DNA of 64,000 nt from Seminavis robusta (lineage: Eukaryota > Bacillariophyta > Bacillariophyceae > Naviculales > Naviculaceae), in the NCBI GenBank assembly GCA_903772945.1, contig CAICTM010000174.1, forward strand, positions 36,768-100,767. The letters run 5' to 3'. This document shows, one piece after another, positions 21,524 through 31,400 of the stretch (positions are counted from its first letter, which is position 1; each line of letters begins with the position of its first letter). The position numbers and the translations under genes are program-made. The notes below the pieces were generated by a model. The model was not told where the DNA came from, did not search any database, and saw nothing but the letters and a program-made list of their open reading frames with translations.

Positions 21524-21934
21524 TTTTGGTTTTCAAGTTTGCCTTTTTGCTTGTGAGAATAAGAATAATGAGCCGAGAATGGAAAACAATGCTGACATGC
21601 CTTGAACTTGCAAAAGCAAGATCTTCCCACCGGTACCAAACTAGATGATAGCTACAGTAGTACGTGTTTCCCCACCGGTACGCAACGATACCAAAATATT
21701 TAGCTCGCTGATGAATACGTGGACATCTTGGACATCTGTTGTTACAGCACAGGATTTATGTAATACATTCCCTCATCGTCGCCGCGACAACATAAGAGGC
21801 CATTGTTTTCGAAGGTTGGTACCGGTGACATTGCGAACGGCTTGAAGCTTATCAGATAGATCATCAGAACTCTTTTTAAATAAAGACTTACAGAAGACTT
21901 ACTTTTTTAAAATAAAAAAAGTAGTGTGGTGACC

Positions 21935-22180
21935 GTTGACTGGTTACCGAACCGGTTACCGAATCGGTTACTCAAATTGCCGTTTTGGTTACCGAATCGG
22001 TTACTCAAATTGCCATTTGGTTACCGGTTGTTTGATTTGGTTACTCAACCAGTAACCGGTAACCGGTACCCTAGCAGAACTGGTTACTCAACCAGTAACC
22101 AGTAACCGGTACCCTAGCAAAACTGGTTACTGGTTGAGTAACCAGTAACCGGTACCCAACCAAACGGTTAGCGAACCCTG
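21935..22180. repeat. GGTTACC/GGTAACC palindromic tandem repeats
   Basis: Units such as GGTTACCGAATCGGTTACTC and GGTTACTCAACCAGTAACC alternate with their own reverse complements and GGTACC. The array can fold into several hairpins. Confidence 0.85.
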
Positions 22181-23709
22181 GTGTGGTCTGTGGTCTCTGG
22201 TCTGTCTATTAATAGCTACTGAGTACCGTACTCAGTACTGAGTAGCGTTCATTGTTCATTGAACGATGTATTAATGGTCTATGTTAAATCCTCGTTGAGT
22301 CTCAGGACGAGCGCGCATTGGTTTCTAAATCTTGTGGAGTCTTGCAGTTCTCGATCAACATGGATGCAGAATTACAGGTGCCACGCCATCACGCCATCAT
22401 GATGCTGCCGAATGCGTTGCTCATCCAAGCTGGACAGCTGGACACAACAGCAGCTCCTCATCATATCTCCCACTTCTGCACTTCTACTATTAATATCATA
22501 GATATATCTAGTCTAGTACTGGCCACTTGTAATGCTATGAGCCATCTGTGGTACATGTATCTCTTCTCTATGCATATCTACCGGTACCATACATGTACAG
22601 TATGGGAACAGCTATGCATACTAGTACCGGTATTGGAAGCAGCTTTGATAAACAGCTTGAAGCTTGAAGCCTCATTTCCAATAGCGGTACGACTGTACTA
22701 TTAATACCGGTAGCTAGACTAGCTAGTACCGCAACATGCCTCCACCTACTAGCTAGCTAGACCTAGTACCAGGTGGTACTGCTCGATCTGTTTATTGTTG
22801 GGAGGTTTTAAATTTGAGGGCGCAAATATGAATTTGGGCGCAAAACTGACCGCGCGTGCACCCTAAAATTCAAACAGGCTTCGGGTTCTTGGCCTTTTGG
22901 AGAGAGAAAACAAAATCGAAACCTCAACAATGACAACTCGCGTTCCTCCGAAAGGGAAAGACTACTAGCTAGCTAGTATACCGACTCGAGAACACTGTAC
23001 TGGTACCAACCAAAAGAAACAAAGTCCTTCGTCATTCGTGATTGTCTCGTACTAGTACCCTCTCGCACATCTCTCATCCTCCTCTTTTCTTGCGCGCCCT
23101 CTAGATGTCGTACTAGTAGCCCCAGAAGCAAGACGTGGCGAAGTTGAAGCCAGCCAAAAGTGCCCAACACGGCAACAACCGTGGCCGATCGACAGCAGGA
23201 ACAGCAGAGCTGCCGCGAATGATAGTGATTCGGATGACGACGAGATTGACGATGAGATTGATGAGGACTTGTGGCAGGAGGCAATGCACTTTTTAAGTAG
23301 TGCACGCAGAATGGCTGGGCACCAGAGTTGAATGCTGTTGCTGAGTGGGAGCGATTTTTAAAATGGGAGACAAGTGCCGAACATCTCGCTCGTGCACAGC
23401 CCAAGCGATGGTCTTCGTTTTCGTCGTGAGCCTTCCTTTCCTGTCATAATCATGGTGGAGGACGTGGCGTCATCTTGATAGGATACCGCCGAGTAAAGAT
23501 AGATTGAACATTGAACGTATCGAAATATTGATCTTTTCTTGTTCTCGTCATTGTCCACCGTGTTGCGTTGCACCCGCCAAAGTCACTCGCGACTCGACTC
23601 GACTCAGTTTGTCACTGCTGCCCCAAGACAACAGCTTGGGCTCCAATCACATGGCAGGGAAATGTGCACGGTAGAATTTCTTATACATGTAGACATCTGA
23701 TACTAGACG

Positions 23710-23735
23710 TACCGGACCGGACCGGACCGGACCGG
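23710..23735. repeat. (CCGGA)n run
   Basis: ACCGGACCGGACCGGACCGG followed by ACCGGT. Confidence 0.85.
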
Positions 23736-23756
23736 TATTATGCTAGCTAGTAATAG

Positions 23757-26700
23757 CTAGTGCTCTTCGTCATCCATGATCCAGTGGCACAAGGCTTTGC
23801 GAAATGGTAGCCGACACTCACAAAAGCCATTCGGGTCGCAAATGCCATTGTTCAAACACCCACCAGAATCTAACCGCCGGCAGTCTTCAGATATCTCGCA
23901 CAGCTTGCCGGTTCGGAAAACGTCTTTGCATTTACAGGTACCGGAGTCAACATCGCACTCCGAATTGCTTCCAAAGCAATCACTATCGGCCACGCAGTCC
24001 GGAAGCTCCGAGCACGATGGACCAAAGTATGGTTCTATGCATTTGCACAAATGGCTGTCGATGTCACAAAGCCCACCACTCCTGTGACAACCGCTTTTTG
24101 TACAATCGTATTCGTGCTCGCACAGGGATCCGTACCTTCCAGAACTCTCACAAGTGCATGTACCACTTGTTGCGTCGCAATTGCCACCGCCGACACAATC
24201 CGCATCCGTTCTACAAATATGCTCGTCCAGAGTTGCATTCACAAGCTGGCAACCATACCCATAGAATGGGCGTGGGCATTCACATGCATGTGTGGTTTCA
24301 TTGCAGCTCCCTCCATTTTCACATCCATAGAACGTGCAATCCTTTCGGAGCTCACAAGCGGCTCCTGTCGTTGCAGGATCGAGGCAATCACAGGCAAAAT
24401 TACTCCCACCAGAAACATCACAAACACCACCTTCAAGGCATTTGCCATACTCTTCAATACACCAGTAATCAGAGTCGCAGGTGGCTCCATAGTGCGGATA
24501 AAAGCATCTGCACTCTCCCGATGCCAAATCACATATTCCATTCCCAAAGCACGGCCTTTCTTGCTCAAAGCATTTTTCCACTTGACTGCACTTGTCACCA
24601 GAATAGCCATCGTTGCACTCGCACAACCCCGTGGTTGCGTTGCACGTGCCACCTTGGGAATTGCAAAATCCATAGTATTGATTGTTGCACGTTTCACAGG
24701 CAAGAACCGCATCAATCTTGTGCCCTTTTGACACAATGGGTCTCCCACCGTCCGCCTTTTGCAGCACTGTGCCATACCAGCCGAGCCCAGCGGGCGTTGG
24801 CCGCATGGTTTGATATGTGACTGTGTCGCTCAAGAAAATAACGTGGTGTGAATTGTCGTGGTATCCGTGAAAGGATTCGTTTTGCAGGTGCATTGCTGTC
24901 TGTTGCGGGAAGAATGCTCCCGAATCCGCCATGTCGTAATACTCTTGCCTTTGCCGGCCAAGAAGAGTAGCTTCTTCAGTCATCACCCCTTTTATTGAAC
25001 CGTCGATTATTATAGGAAGCCATGAGTAATGTGAGTGAAAACAGCAATAATGAGAAATCTCGAGCATGGCTGTAAATGAAGCAAGCTTGCGTGCTTGCAG
25101 GTGCGAACAAACCAGACCGTTACGTTACTTACATCGACGCCCTCCAAAGAAGATGACGTTAGCCGGGAATGTCTTGTTTGAGTAAAAGACGGGCATACCG
25201 TAAACCCGAATGGGCTCGCCAGTAGTGTTATCTCGAAAGAGTTCGAAGTGTTCGCTGACTGCCCATCCATCTCTCATGGAGGGGAAGGGTTCGGACATGA
25301 CCAATAGTTCTGGGCATACATTACTGAATTCACAGTCTAGACCGAATCGGTCTGGTGCACAGTGGCAGACATCATCTGTGCATTCTCCTTGACACGCTTC
25401 TGGGTCGCAATCTCTTCCAACCAATGTGAATGAGTCAAAGGGCATCAATCTGGAGAGTGAATCTTTGACAAGCCATTGATTGTCGGGTATGGACGTGACA
25501 TCGTATGAAATGGTTCTTGGTGAAATGGCAAAAAAGTCACATGGGTCGTCGTTTCTGGAGAATGTCCAAGCTTCGTCATCTTTGCAGTATGCCAGCAGTG
25601 TGCTGTTTGTAGCCATATCTCGGTACTGCCTATGGGATGCGGTTCTTCCGTGCCCTGACGTGAATATTCCGCTGTAATATGAGAGTTCTTCATAATGTGC
25701 GTCTCCAAACTGTACGTAAATGTACGTTTGCAAGTACCATCCTTGAAGCTGTCTGTACTTGATTGCCCCATACATGGAGTAAAGGAGAACGAGTCCAATG
25801 ACATAGATGGTCCGTTTTAGGACACGTCCCTTGCGACCAATGACTCGTCTTGGCACTTTGAAGTCAACAACAGCCTTTGCGTGGCGTCTCATGGTGTCGG
25901 TGACGAATCCGTTCTTTGCGAGAGCGAATCCTAGATTATCGATATCAGCGAGGAAGGATAGTGCTGCAAAGTTGAGCATCATTGAAATGACATCTTGAAC
26001 TTGCATGGTGAGTACAAAAATGGTGACGAGTAGCATGGATCCTGCGACAAGTTGTGCCAAGCAGGAGAACAACCATGCAGCGTATGTGGCTCCTGGATAG
26101 TTTAGGTTGAGAGCAGGGTAGTATCCATCTTGAAGTTTGCTGAATGCCTGTATCAAATCCGTCTGGAAGGATAGCATGAGGAACATGGTGATTCCTTGTG
26201 CAATGGTGACAGTGATGCCAACCATAGGAGGAATGGCGACTCTGTTATTTTGGTCGTGCCAATCAATGGTGTCAATGAGCGTCAACAAGGTGGTAGAGAG
26301 TTGCACGGAGTATATGAAGATAGCATACCAAAATGCTTGAGTCTTGATTCCTGACATGTAAAGGAATGTAAAAGTGCTCTCTTTCCAGTCCACCTCATCG
26401 TCATCTTCTACTTGTTTCCATTCTTTATTTGTACCTGCAGCCAATGGGGCACATTCTTCTGCATCTTTATCTTTATCTGCATCTGCATCGGCATCGACAT
26501 CTTCTTCTTCCTTGTCGAGCTTGAGCTTGTTTAGATTAGATCTACTTGAAGTGTTGGGATTGTTGTTGTTGTTGTTGGTGAGCTGGAGTGAAGCAATATT
26601 CTTGGAAAGAGTTTCCATGTCCTTCAAAAGTGTCTTGAGCTCATTGGGAGTCTTGCCCAGCAACAAGTGAGTTTCTGATTCTGATTTTTGATCATCATCC

Positions 26701-26762
26701 ACCAACACCAAGTAACTCCCATCATCGTCAGCAGCAGCTTCTTTCTCGACGGCTTGAGCCAT
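23757..26762 (-). CDS. Multispan membrane protein with EGF-like repeats
   Basis: Two exons (25133-26762 and 23757-25069; 63-nt intron, GTAAGT...TTTACAG, phase 1) give 980 residues. The acidic cytosolic N-terminus has an Asn run, an Asp/Ala/Lys repeat and coiled-coil character. Four or more membrane segments follow: FWYAIFIYSVQLSTTLLTLI, a region around AIPPMVGITVTIAQGITMFL, YAAWLFSCLAQLVAGSMLLV plus the following hydrophobic stretch, and TIYVIGLVLLYSMYGAI. Next is an ectodomain with one EGF-like unit (CDPEACQGECTDDVCHCAPD). After the splice comes a series of about eight more EGF-like units (for example CNATTGLCECNDGYSGDKC, CNETTHACECPRPFYGYGC). EGF units suggest adhesion or extracellular sensing. 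The whole C-terminal half is likely outside the cell. A 338-codon antisense frame at 23804-24820 is a shadow. The gene is divergent from the lipase, with 280 bp between starts. Confidence 0.85.
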
Positions 26763-26961
26763 CCTGATCTTCCAATAAAATCAAATCTTGCTACTAATAC
26801 GCTTAGGAGAAGCTACAGAATCTGGTCACCTATTAATAGCTGTAATGGCAGCACCGGTACCGGTACCTGCAATATTATGGATGATGGATGGGCATGCAAC
26901 TGAAGAAGATAACAAAAACTAATGAGAGTGCGAACAAAAATCTTTTGTTCCAATTGTATTT

Positions 26962-26987
26962 CTGGCATTTCTTCGAAGAAATGCCAG
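26962..26987. promoter_or_regulatory. Perfect 26-bp palindrome in a bidirectional promoter
   Basis: CTGGCATTTCTTC is followed immediately by its exact reverse complement, centred on TTCGAA. It lies in the 280-bp spacer between the divergent EGF-protein and lipase genes, closer to the lipase. It could bind a dimeric factor; that is inference. Confidence 0.6.
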
Positions 26988-27042
26988 TCATTGGTGATTG
27001 GTCTGCCATCTCAACATCTCAACGCTGACGCACGTGGTACTG

Positions 27043-30000
27043 ATGTTATCCTCAACCCTATTGCTGATCTTAATGGTGGTATGGTGTGTGTACCGGTACC
27101 TGGTAGCAGTCATTGATCTCATTTATGTCCTTTTGGAGTCGGCGGATCTTAGCAACCCTCAGTGGCCATTGACCATTGACCATTTCATGATCACGACAGC
27201 CATCAAGTCAAGGCAGGTTAGTCTAGACTTCCTGAATTCAATAAGATTGCAGATTGAAGAAGGAAGAAGGAAGAAGATGCCCTCTCTAGCAATCTTTGGG
27301 AAACGTACTCCCGTGGCAGGAGACGACCTTCAGATTTACGGAGCCATCGTGCTCTTGATGCGTTTATCGCAACTCGGCATTGCTGTCGCCCTGGTCGTGC
27401 ATGTTTATACTACGATCTACAAAGACGACTTTGTCGACGAACAGCCGTGTTTGGATGCAGCACAGATCACAGAGGAAGAACGCCAAGAGCTGCAAGATTT
27501 CAATTCCGCATTCTTGTTGGTGTCCATGATGCTAGCATCGGTGGGGGCCGTTCAGGCGGGAATGCTATGCACCGTAAGCCGTCGTGGAACTCCTACTGAC
27601 GAGTCACGCAGAACAAAACCACTCCAGCATTTGTGCCATATCAATCTCACCGCATTGTTCGCATTGAGAGTCTTCACGGCCGCAACGGGATATTACCTCG
27701 ATCAGATGCTCGCTCACCTATGCATCAAATGCAAGGACTTTGTTCTCAAAAACGAACTAGGTGCTTGCAAGGGCAAATACCACAGAATGTTCTTCTTTCT
27801 CGTGCACTCCCAGCTCTTTGAAGCACTCTGCAATGTCATTCTCATTGTGTACTTGCTCATGCAAAACAAAATACTAAACAAAGTATCGCCCAAGGCTTTC
27901 AACTCACAAAACGGATGGAGAGTTTTCTGCCAATGCTGCTGCACAGTCACTAGCTTGGCTTCGTGTTGCGTCATGGGCGGAGCGGATGCTCTACTCGGAG
28001 ACTTTACTGACGTCGCCATTCTATTCAGTGATTTCTTCGACTTTCACGGAACTCTGGATGTCACACCCACAGACATGGTGGCAGGACTCATGATGGTACA
28101 AGAACTACAGTCAAAGAGAGAACAAGCCGTCAAACAACTCATCATGCAACAAAGCACGGAGCAGCAGGAAGATACTAGTACACCAATGCTGCAGCAACCA
28201 GAAGAAGAACTCGCACCACCGACACCGACACCGACACCGACACCATCACCCTCACAGGACAACTTTGAAGTCGAATACCGACCACAACAACACACGCTAC
28301 AAGAAACAAGTCTACAAAAAGTTATCAACATTTATCAATGCAACCGAACTCTCGATGGAATCACATATCGACTCAAACGATACTCCCACAATACTACCCC
28401 TTCAGCTTCAAACAACAACACTGCAGATCAGGATCAGGATCAGGATCAGGATCAGGATCAGGATATCGAGAATGCTGGAGACCAGAACGACAATGCAGAC
28501 ACTAGCACTTCCTTTCGCTGGGAACCGCACGCATCCAAACTGTTAAAATCATCAAACCAGTACGATCACTTGGTCATGGCAGAAGGAGCTAGGTTCATGA
28601 GAATAAGCCTCGCAATCTACACATGGATACAATACTGCTTGGTAAACAGACCTTGCACCGGTATTTGCATACTGGGATGGACATCCACGCAACGCTATTG
28701 CTGTGGGAAATACAGTACAAACAAAACAAACAGAAACAGACAAAAGCACAGCAATGCTGCCAACAAGAAAAAGAACGATGACGTCGATGACAGTGACAAT
28801 GACAACGATGAAGAATTTGAAGAAGAACAAGGAGAAGAACGGGACGTTCACAAGGAAAACATGCCAGAACCTCCCACACGGTATCACCGTCACAGGGGTT
28901 TTGAGGGTGACGGATGTTGCCGCTTGAACTCTACAGCTTTCCTCAAAGAATCAAGAATCCCGGACGAACACGACATTTTTTACGCATTCTTCAAATCCAC
29001 TGTCGTCCAATCTCCCTTTGCCGTTGTGCTAGATCATGAATGGAAATCTGTGGTGATTGTTGTCAGAGGAACTCAGTCACTGGATGATGTGGTAACCGAC
29101 TTGACCATGACTCCGACCAATCTAGAAGAAGTGGGCAACCAACACGGCTTTGATGGATCATCGTTCTTTGCACACTCGGGTATATTGGCCACTGCCCTTT
29201 GGATTGTGCAAGACATGAAACAACAGCAGGTTTTGGAGAGTCTTTTCGAGGACGAGGACAGTCCGCACAAAGACTACCGACTGCGCGTAACAGGTCACAG
29301 CTTGGGTGCCGGATGTGCTGCACTGGTGGCTCTCTTGTTGAAAGCACAGTACCCGACACTCCGATGCCATTGCTTTAGCCCCCCTGGCTGCACCTTGTCT
29401 GAAAATGCTGCAATCTACACAGAAGACTTTTTGACAGCGTACATTTTGGATGCTGACATTGTCCCTCGTGCCTCTTTGAATGCGCTGGAGAATTTGAGGC
29501 ATGACTGCGTCGAGATGATTAGTCGCATCAAAGTGCCCAAGGATGAAGTGTTCAACGAGTATGGCTGCTGTCGAACAGTTTTGGCAGCAGATCAACGAAA
29601 GGACCGGTTGGAGCGCATCCTTTATCCTCCCGACGAGACTCCCGACAGTCAGTTTATCCGTGAATGGAAGAAGTATCGTCACTTGTACGAAGAACGCAAG
29701 ATGGAACGACGAGAAGGTGCTAATCTGGTGGAATTGTTTCTGCCGGGGAAGATTGTCCACATGTTTTCCACAAAAAGTGCTGGCAAGAAGATAGATTTGG
29801 GCACAGAACCAATCTGCTGTCTGTTGGGTAGTTTCGCCAGTTGTGTTGCCGGGCTCTTTGTACGTACTCCCAAGAAGGAGTATGAATGCCGATGGGCCAA
29901 CCGATTGGATTTTCGTGAGATCCGCATTGCCAACCACTTTGTCGATGATCATGTACCTCTAAACGTCTTGAAGGAGCTCGAATGTCAGGCTATCAAGTTT

Positions 30001-30069
30001 GGATTGGAGGAACCGTATCTTCCAAGCAAGGAAATAGAGGACGACAAGGATAAGGAGTTGAATGAATGA
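27043..30069 (+). CDS. Multispan class 3 (diacylglycerol lipase-like) lipase
   Basis: This is a 1008-residue protein from the ATG at 27043, the first in-frame ATG, leading directly into a hydrophobic segment. The N-terminal half has about four to five membrane spans (LSSTLLLILMVVWCVYRYL, IYGAIVLLMRLSQLGIAVAL, FLLVSMMLASVGAVQAGML, FFFLVHSQLFEALCNVILIV). The middle is low-complexity, with Thr-Pro repeats and a (Asp-Gln)7 run from GATCAG hexanucleotides. The C-terminal alpha/beta hydrolase has VVIVVRGTQSLDDVVTDL, the nucleophile elbow GHSLGAG at 751-757 (Ser753), a likely catalytic Asp in ILDADIVPR, and a C-terminal His in NHFVDDHVPL. Four membrane spans plus this hydrolase match sn-1 diacylglycerol lipases, which release monoacylglycerol and fatty acid from membrane diacylglycerol. 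The lipase identity is sure; substrate is inferred from architecture. Confidence 0.9.
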   Translation: MLSSTLLLILMVVWCVYRYLVAVIDLIYVLLESADLSNPQWPLTIDHFMITTAIKSRQVSLDFLNSIRLQIEEGRRKKMPSLAIFGKRTPVAGDDLQIYGAIVLLMRLSQLGIAVALVVHVYTTIYKDDFVDEQPCLDAAQITEEERQELQDFNSAFLLVSMMLASVGAVQAGMLCTVSRRGTPTDESRRTKPLQHLCHINLTALFALRVFTAATGYYLDQMLAHLCIKCKDFVLKNELGACKGKYHRMFFFLVHSQLFEALCNVILIVYLLMQNKILNKVSPKAFNSQNGWRVFCQCCCTVTSLASCCVMGGADALLGDFTDVAILFSDFFDFHGTLDVTPTDMVAGLMMVQELQSKREQAVKQLIMQQSTEQQEDTSTPMLQQPEEELAPPTPTPTPTPSPSQDNFEVEYRPQQHTLQETSLQKVINIYQCNRTLDGITYRLKRYSHNTTPSASNNNTADQDQDQDQDQDQDIENAGDQNDNADTSTSFRWEPHASKLLKSSNQYDHLVMAEGARFMRISLAIYTWIQYCLVNRPCTGICILGWTSTQRYCCGKYSTNKTNRNRQKHSNAANKKKNDDVDDSDNDNDEEFEEEQGEERDVHKENMPEPPTRYHRHRGFEGDGCCRLNSTAFLKESRIPDEHDIFYAFFKSTVVQSPFAVVLDHEWKSVVIVVRGTQSLDDVVTDLTMTPTNLEEVGNQHGFDGSSFFAHSGILATALWIVQDMKQQQVLESLFEDEDSPHKDYRLRVTGHSLGAGCAALVALLLKAQYPTLRCHCFSPPGCTLSENAAIYTEDFLTAYILDADIVPRASLNALENLRHDCVEMISRIKVPKDEVFNEYGCCRTVLAADQRKDRLERILYPPDETPDSQFIREWKKYRHLYEERKMERREGANLVELFLPGKIVHMFSTKSAGKKIDLGTEPICCLLGSFASCVAGLFVRTPKKEYECRWANRLDFREIRIANHFVDDHVPLNVLKELECQAIKFGLEEPYLPSKEIEDDKDKELNE
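28425..28466 (+). repeat. In-frame GATCAG hexanucleotide repeat
   Basis: Seven copies of (GATCAG) coding Asp-Gln in the lipase linker. A similar (ACACCG)n run at about 28219-28246 codes Thr-Pro. Confidence 0.85.
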
Positions 30070-30386
30070 GAGACATGTAGAGCGTGTTGTGGTCCGATGC
30101 ACTCAATACGCGTGTGTCTGCGCGCCAAACGGCCAATCCACCTTGTTCTCCTCTTTCGCAACAAATGATTCTGTGTCCTCCTGATGAATAGGAACGGACC
30201 CATGCTACTGTTCCTCTACCGGTAGCAACAAACTGGTTTCCGGGTACCGGTACGGTACATAGATGGACAATCGGACTACAATGGAACAAAACTTTTAATT
30301 TTAAATTACGATATGACGAACACGAATTAGGTACATGCTGTGTGCACTCCAACAGCTTCTACAATATACAAGAAGGGCAATGGATA
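30070..30386. other. Convergent intergenic spacer
   Basis: Spacer between the lipase and the next minus-strand gene, with TACCGGTAGC and ACCGGTACGGTAC. No gene seen. Confidence 0.5.
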
Positions 30387-31400
30387 TTAGTACACTGCTT
30401 GGGGAACCCGCCGTCCGCCGTAGTAGTTTGACACCATCTCGGAGGTAGAGGCCTTGTATCGTCGAGGATGGCGCCTGTCGTAGATAGGTGTAGTCGCTTG
30501 TGTGGATGGAGAAACCTGCCGTGACGAGTTGGTGCGACCATTGCGTGAAATCTCGGTGTGTCTTCCGTATCCGAAGAAGAACGATCTTCGTAGCTTGCGC
30601 TGTGCTGATTCCACGAGTTCTTGTGTTTTTTCCGCCAATATACTCTGGGTATTAGATTCTTCGCGTTGTGCTGCCATCCTCTTGACTTCTTGCTCAGCAG
30701 CGACAAGGTCTTGAAAGGGGACGTCAAACTCGAGATGAAGCAATTCACGTCGAAGAGGACCCCGTATCCGTGGGACAGTGAACTCAATGTTGGGTACCTT
30801 TGGAAAAGGAGCGTCTGGATCGTCTAGCTTCAATCTTTGATGCCTGCGCTCCAGTCTGCGCCGTCTTCGACGCTTTTTCTTGGCTTCGTACTTTGAAAGT
30901 GGAATGGGTTGGAGTTGGATGTATGCCCAATCCATGGAGAGTGGCGGTCCATCCTCTGAGCAATCAGGGTGATCGCCTACGGTGCGGTTGAATTCGCGCA
31001 CATGAATGTTTCCAAATCGAACAGCTCCAGATGTCGAATTGGTGCCATCTAGGGAGGCTTCAAATGTGGCACTCAGAGAGTATTCCCCAAAGGTGCTGTT
31101 GTTGTCATTGCAAGTGTCGTTGAAGTGTGTCATGATGTCGCCTGGCATTGCAGCAATATCCACATCTGCGCACTGAGTGTGTACAGCTGTCATATCCATT
31201 CCCGTGCAGGCATTGGCCGAGAGGATTTTGTTGTACATTCCCGTCTTCAGCCCTGCCATGTAATCCATCACGACTTGTTGTTGATTCTCGAGACCCAACG
31301 ACGAAAACGGCAAATAGTCGTAAGGGGCACGGCTAAGACCGTCTCGAGCAGCGACAGTGCTACTGTCGTTCGCGTCTTCACGACGCAAGAAGTGAACCAT
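30387..31400 (-). CDS. Protein of unknown function with Arg-rich segment
   Basis: A single-exon 337-residue frame from an ATG (MVHFLRRED). I do not recognise the family. The N-terminal half (about 30-175) looks globular, with DYMAGLKTGMYNKILSANAC, ADVDIAAMPGDIMTHFND and a conserved-looking IHVREFNRTV. It is followed by a strongly basic stretch (KKKRRRRRRLERRHQR) that may be a nuclear signal. Then come VPNIEFTVPRIRGPLRRELL, a charged helix (VAAEQEVKRMAAQREES), and a basic disordered tail ending in Tyr/Gly/Arg. There is no signal peptide or membrane segment. Length and composition support a real gene; function cannot be stated. Confidence 0.65.
   Translation of the reverse strand: MVHFLRREDANDSSTVAARDGLSRAPYDYLPFSSLGLENQQQVVMDYMAGLKTGMYNKILSANACTGMDMTAVHTQCADVDIAAMPGDIMTHFNDTCNDNNSTFGEYSLSATFEASLDGTNSTSGAVRFGNIHVREFNRTVGDHPDCSEDGPPLSMDWAYIQLQPIPLSKYEAKKKRRRRRRLERRHQRLKLDDPDAPFPKVPNIEFTVPRIRGPLRRELLHLEFDVPFQDLVAAEQEVKRMAAQREESNTQSILAEKTQELVESAQRKLRRSFFFGYGRHTEISRNGRTNSSRQVSPSTQATTPIYDRRHPRRYKASTSEMVSNYYGGRRVPQAVY

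Larger units (their letters stand above)
21524..23756. other. Repeat-rich intergenic region
   Basis: A 2.2 kb stretch with the GGTTACC tandem repeats (separate entry), CTAGCTAG and TACCGGTA motifs, and a CCGGA run at 23710-23735. A plus frame at about 23130-23332 reading DSDSDDDEIDDEIDEDLWQE looks protein-like but has no start or family. Confidence 0.45.

Noticed and set aside
23130-23332. Plus-strand acidic frame (DSDSDDDEIDDEID...)
   Set aside because: Protein-like but without start, splice partner or known family; may be a remnant of an exon or transposon.
23804-24820. 338-codon plus-strand frame rich in His, Cys and Arg
   Set aside because: Antisense of the EGF repeats; the Cys/His periodicity mirrors the codons of the real gene.
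29158-29952. 264-codon minus frame
   Set aside because: Antisense of the lipase catalytic domain containing GHSLGAG.
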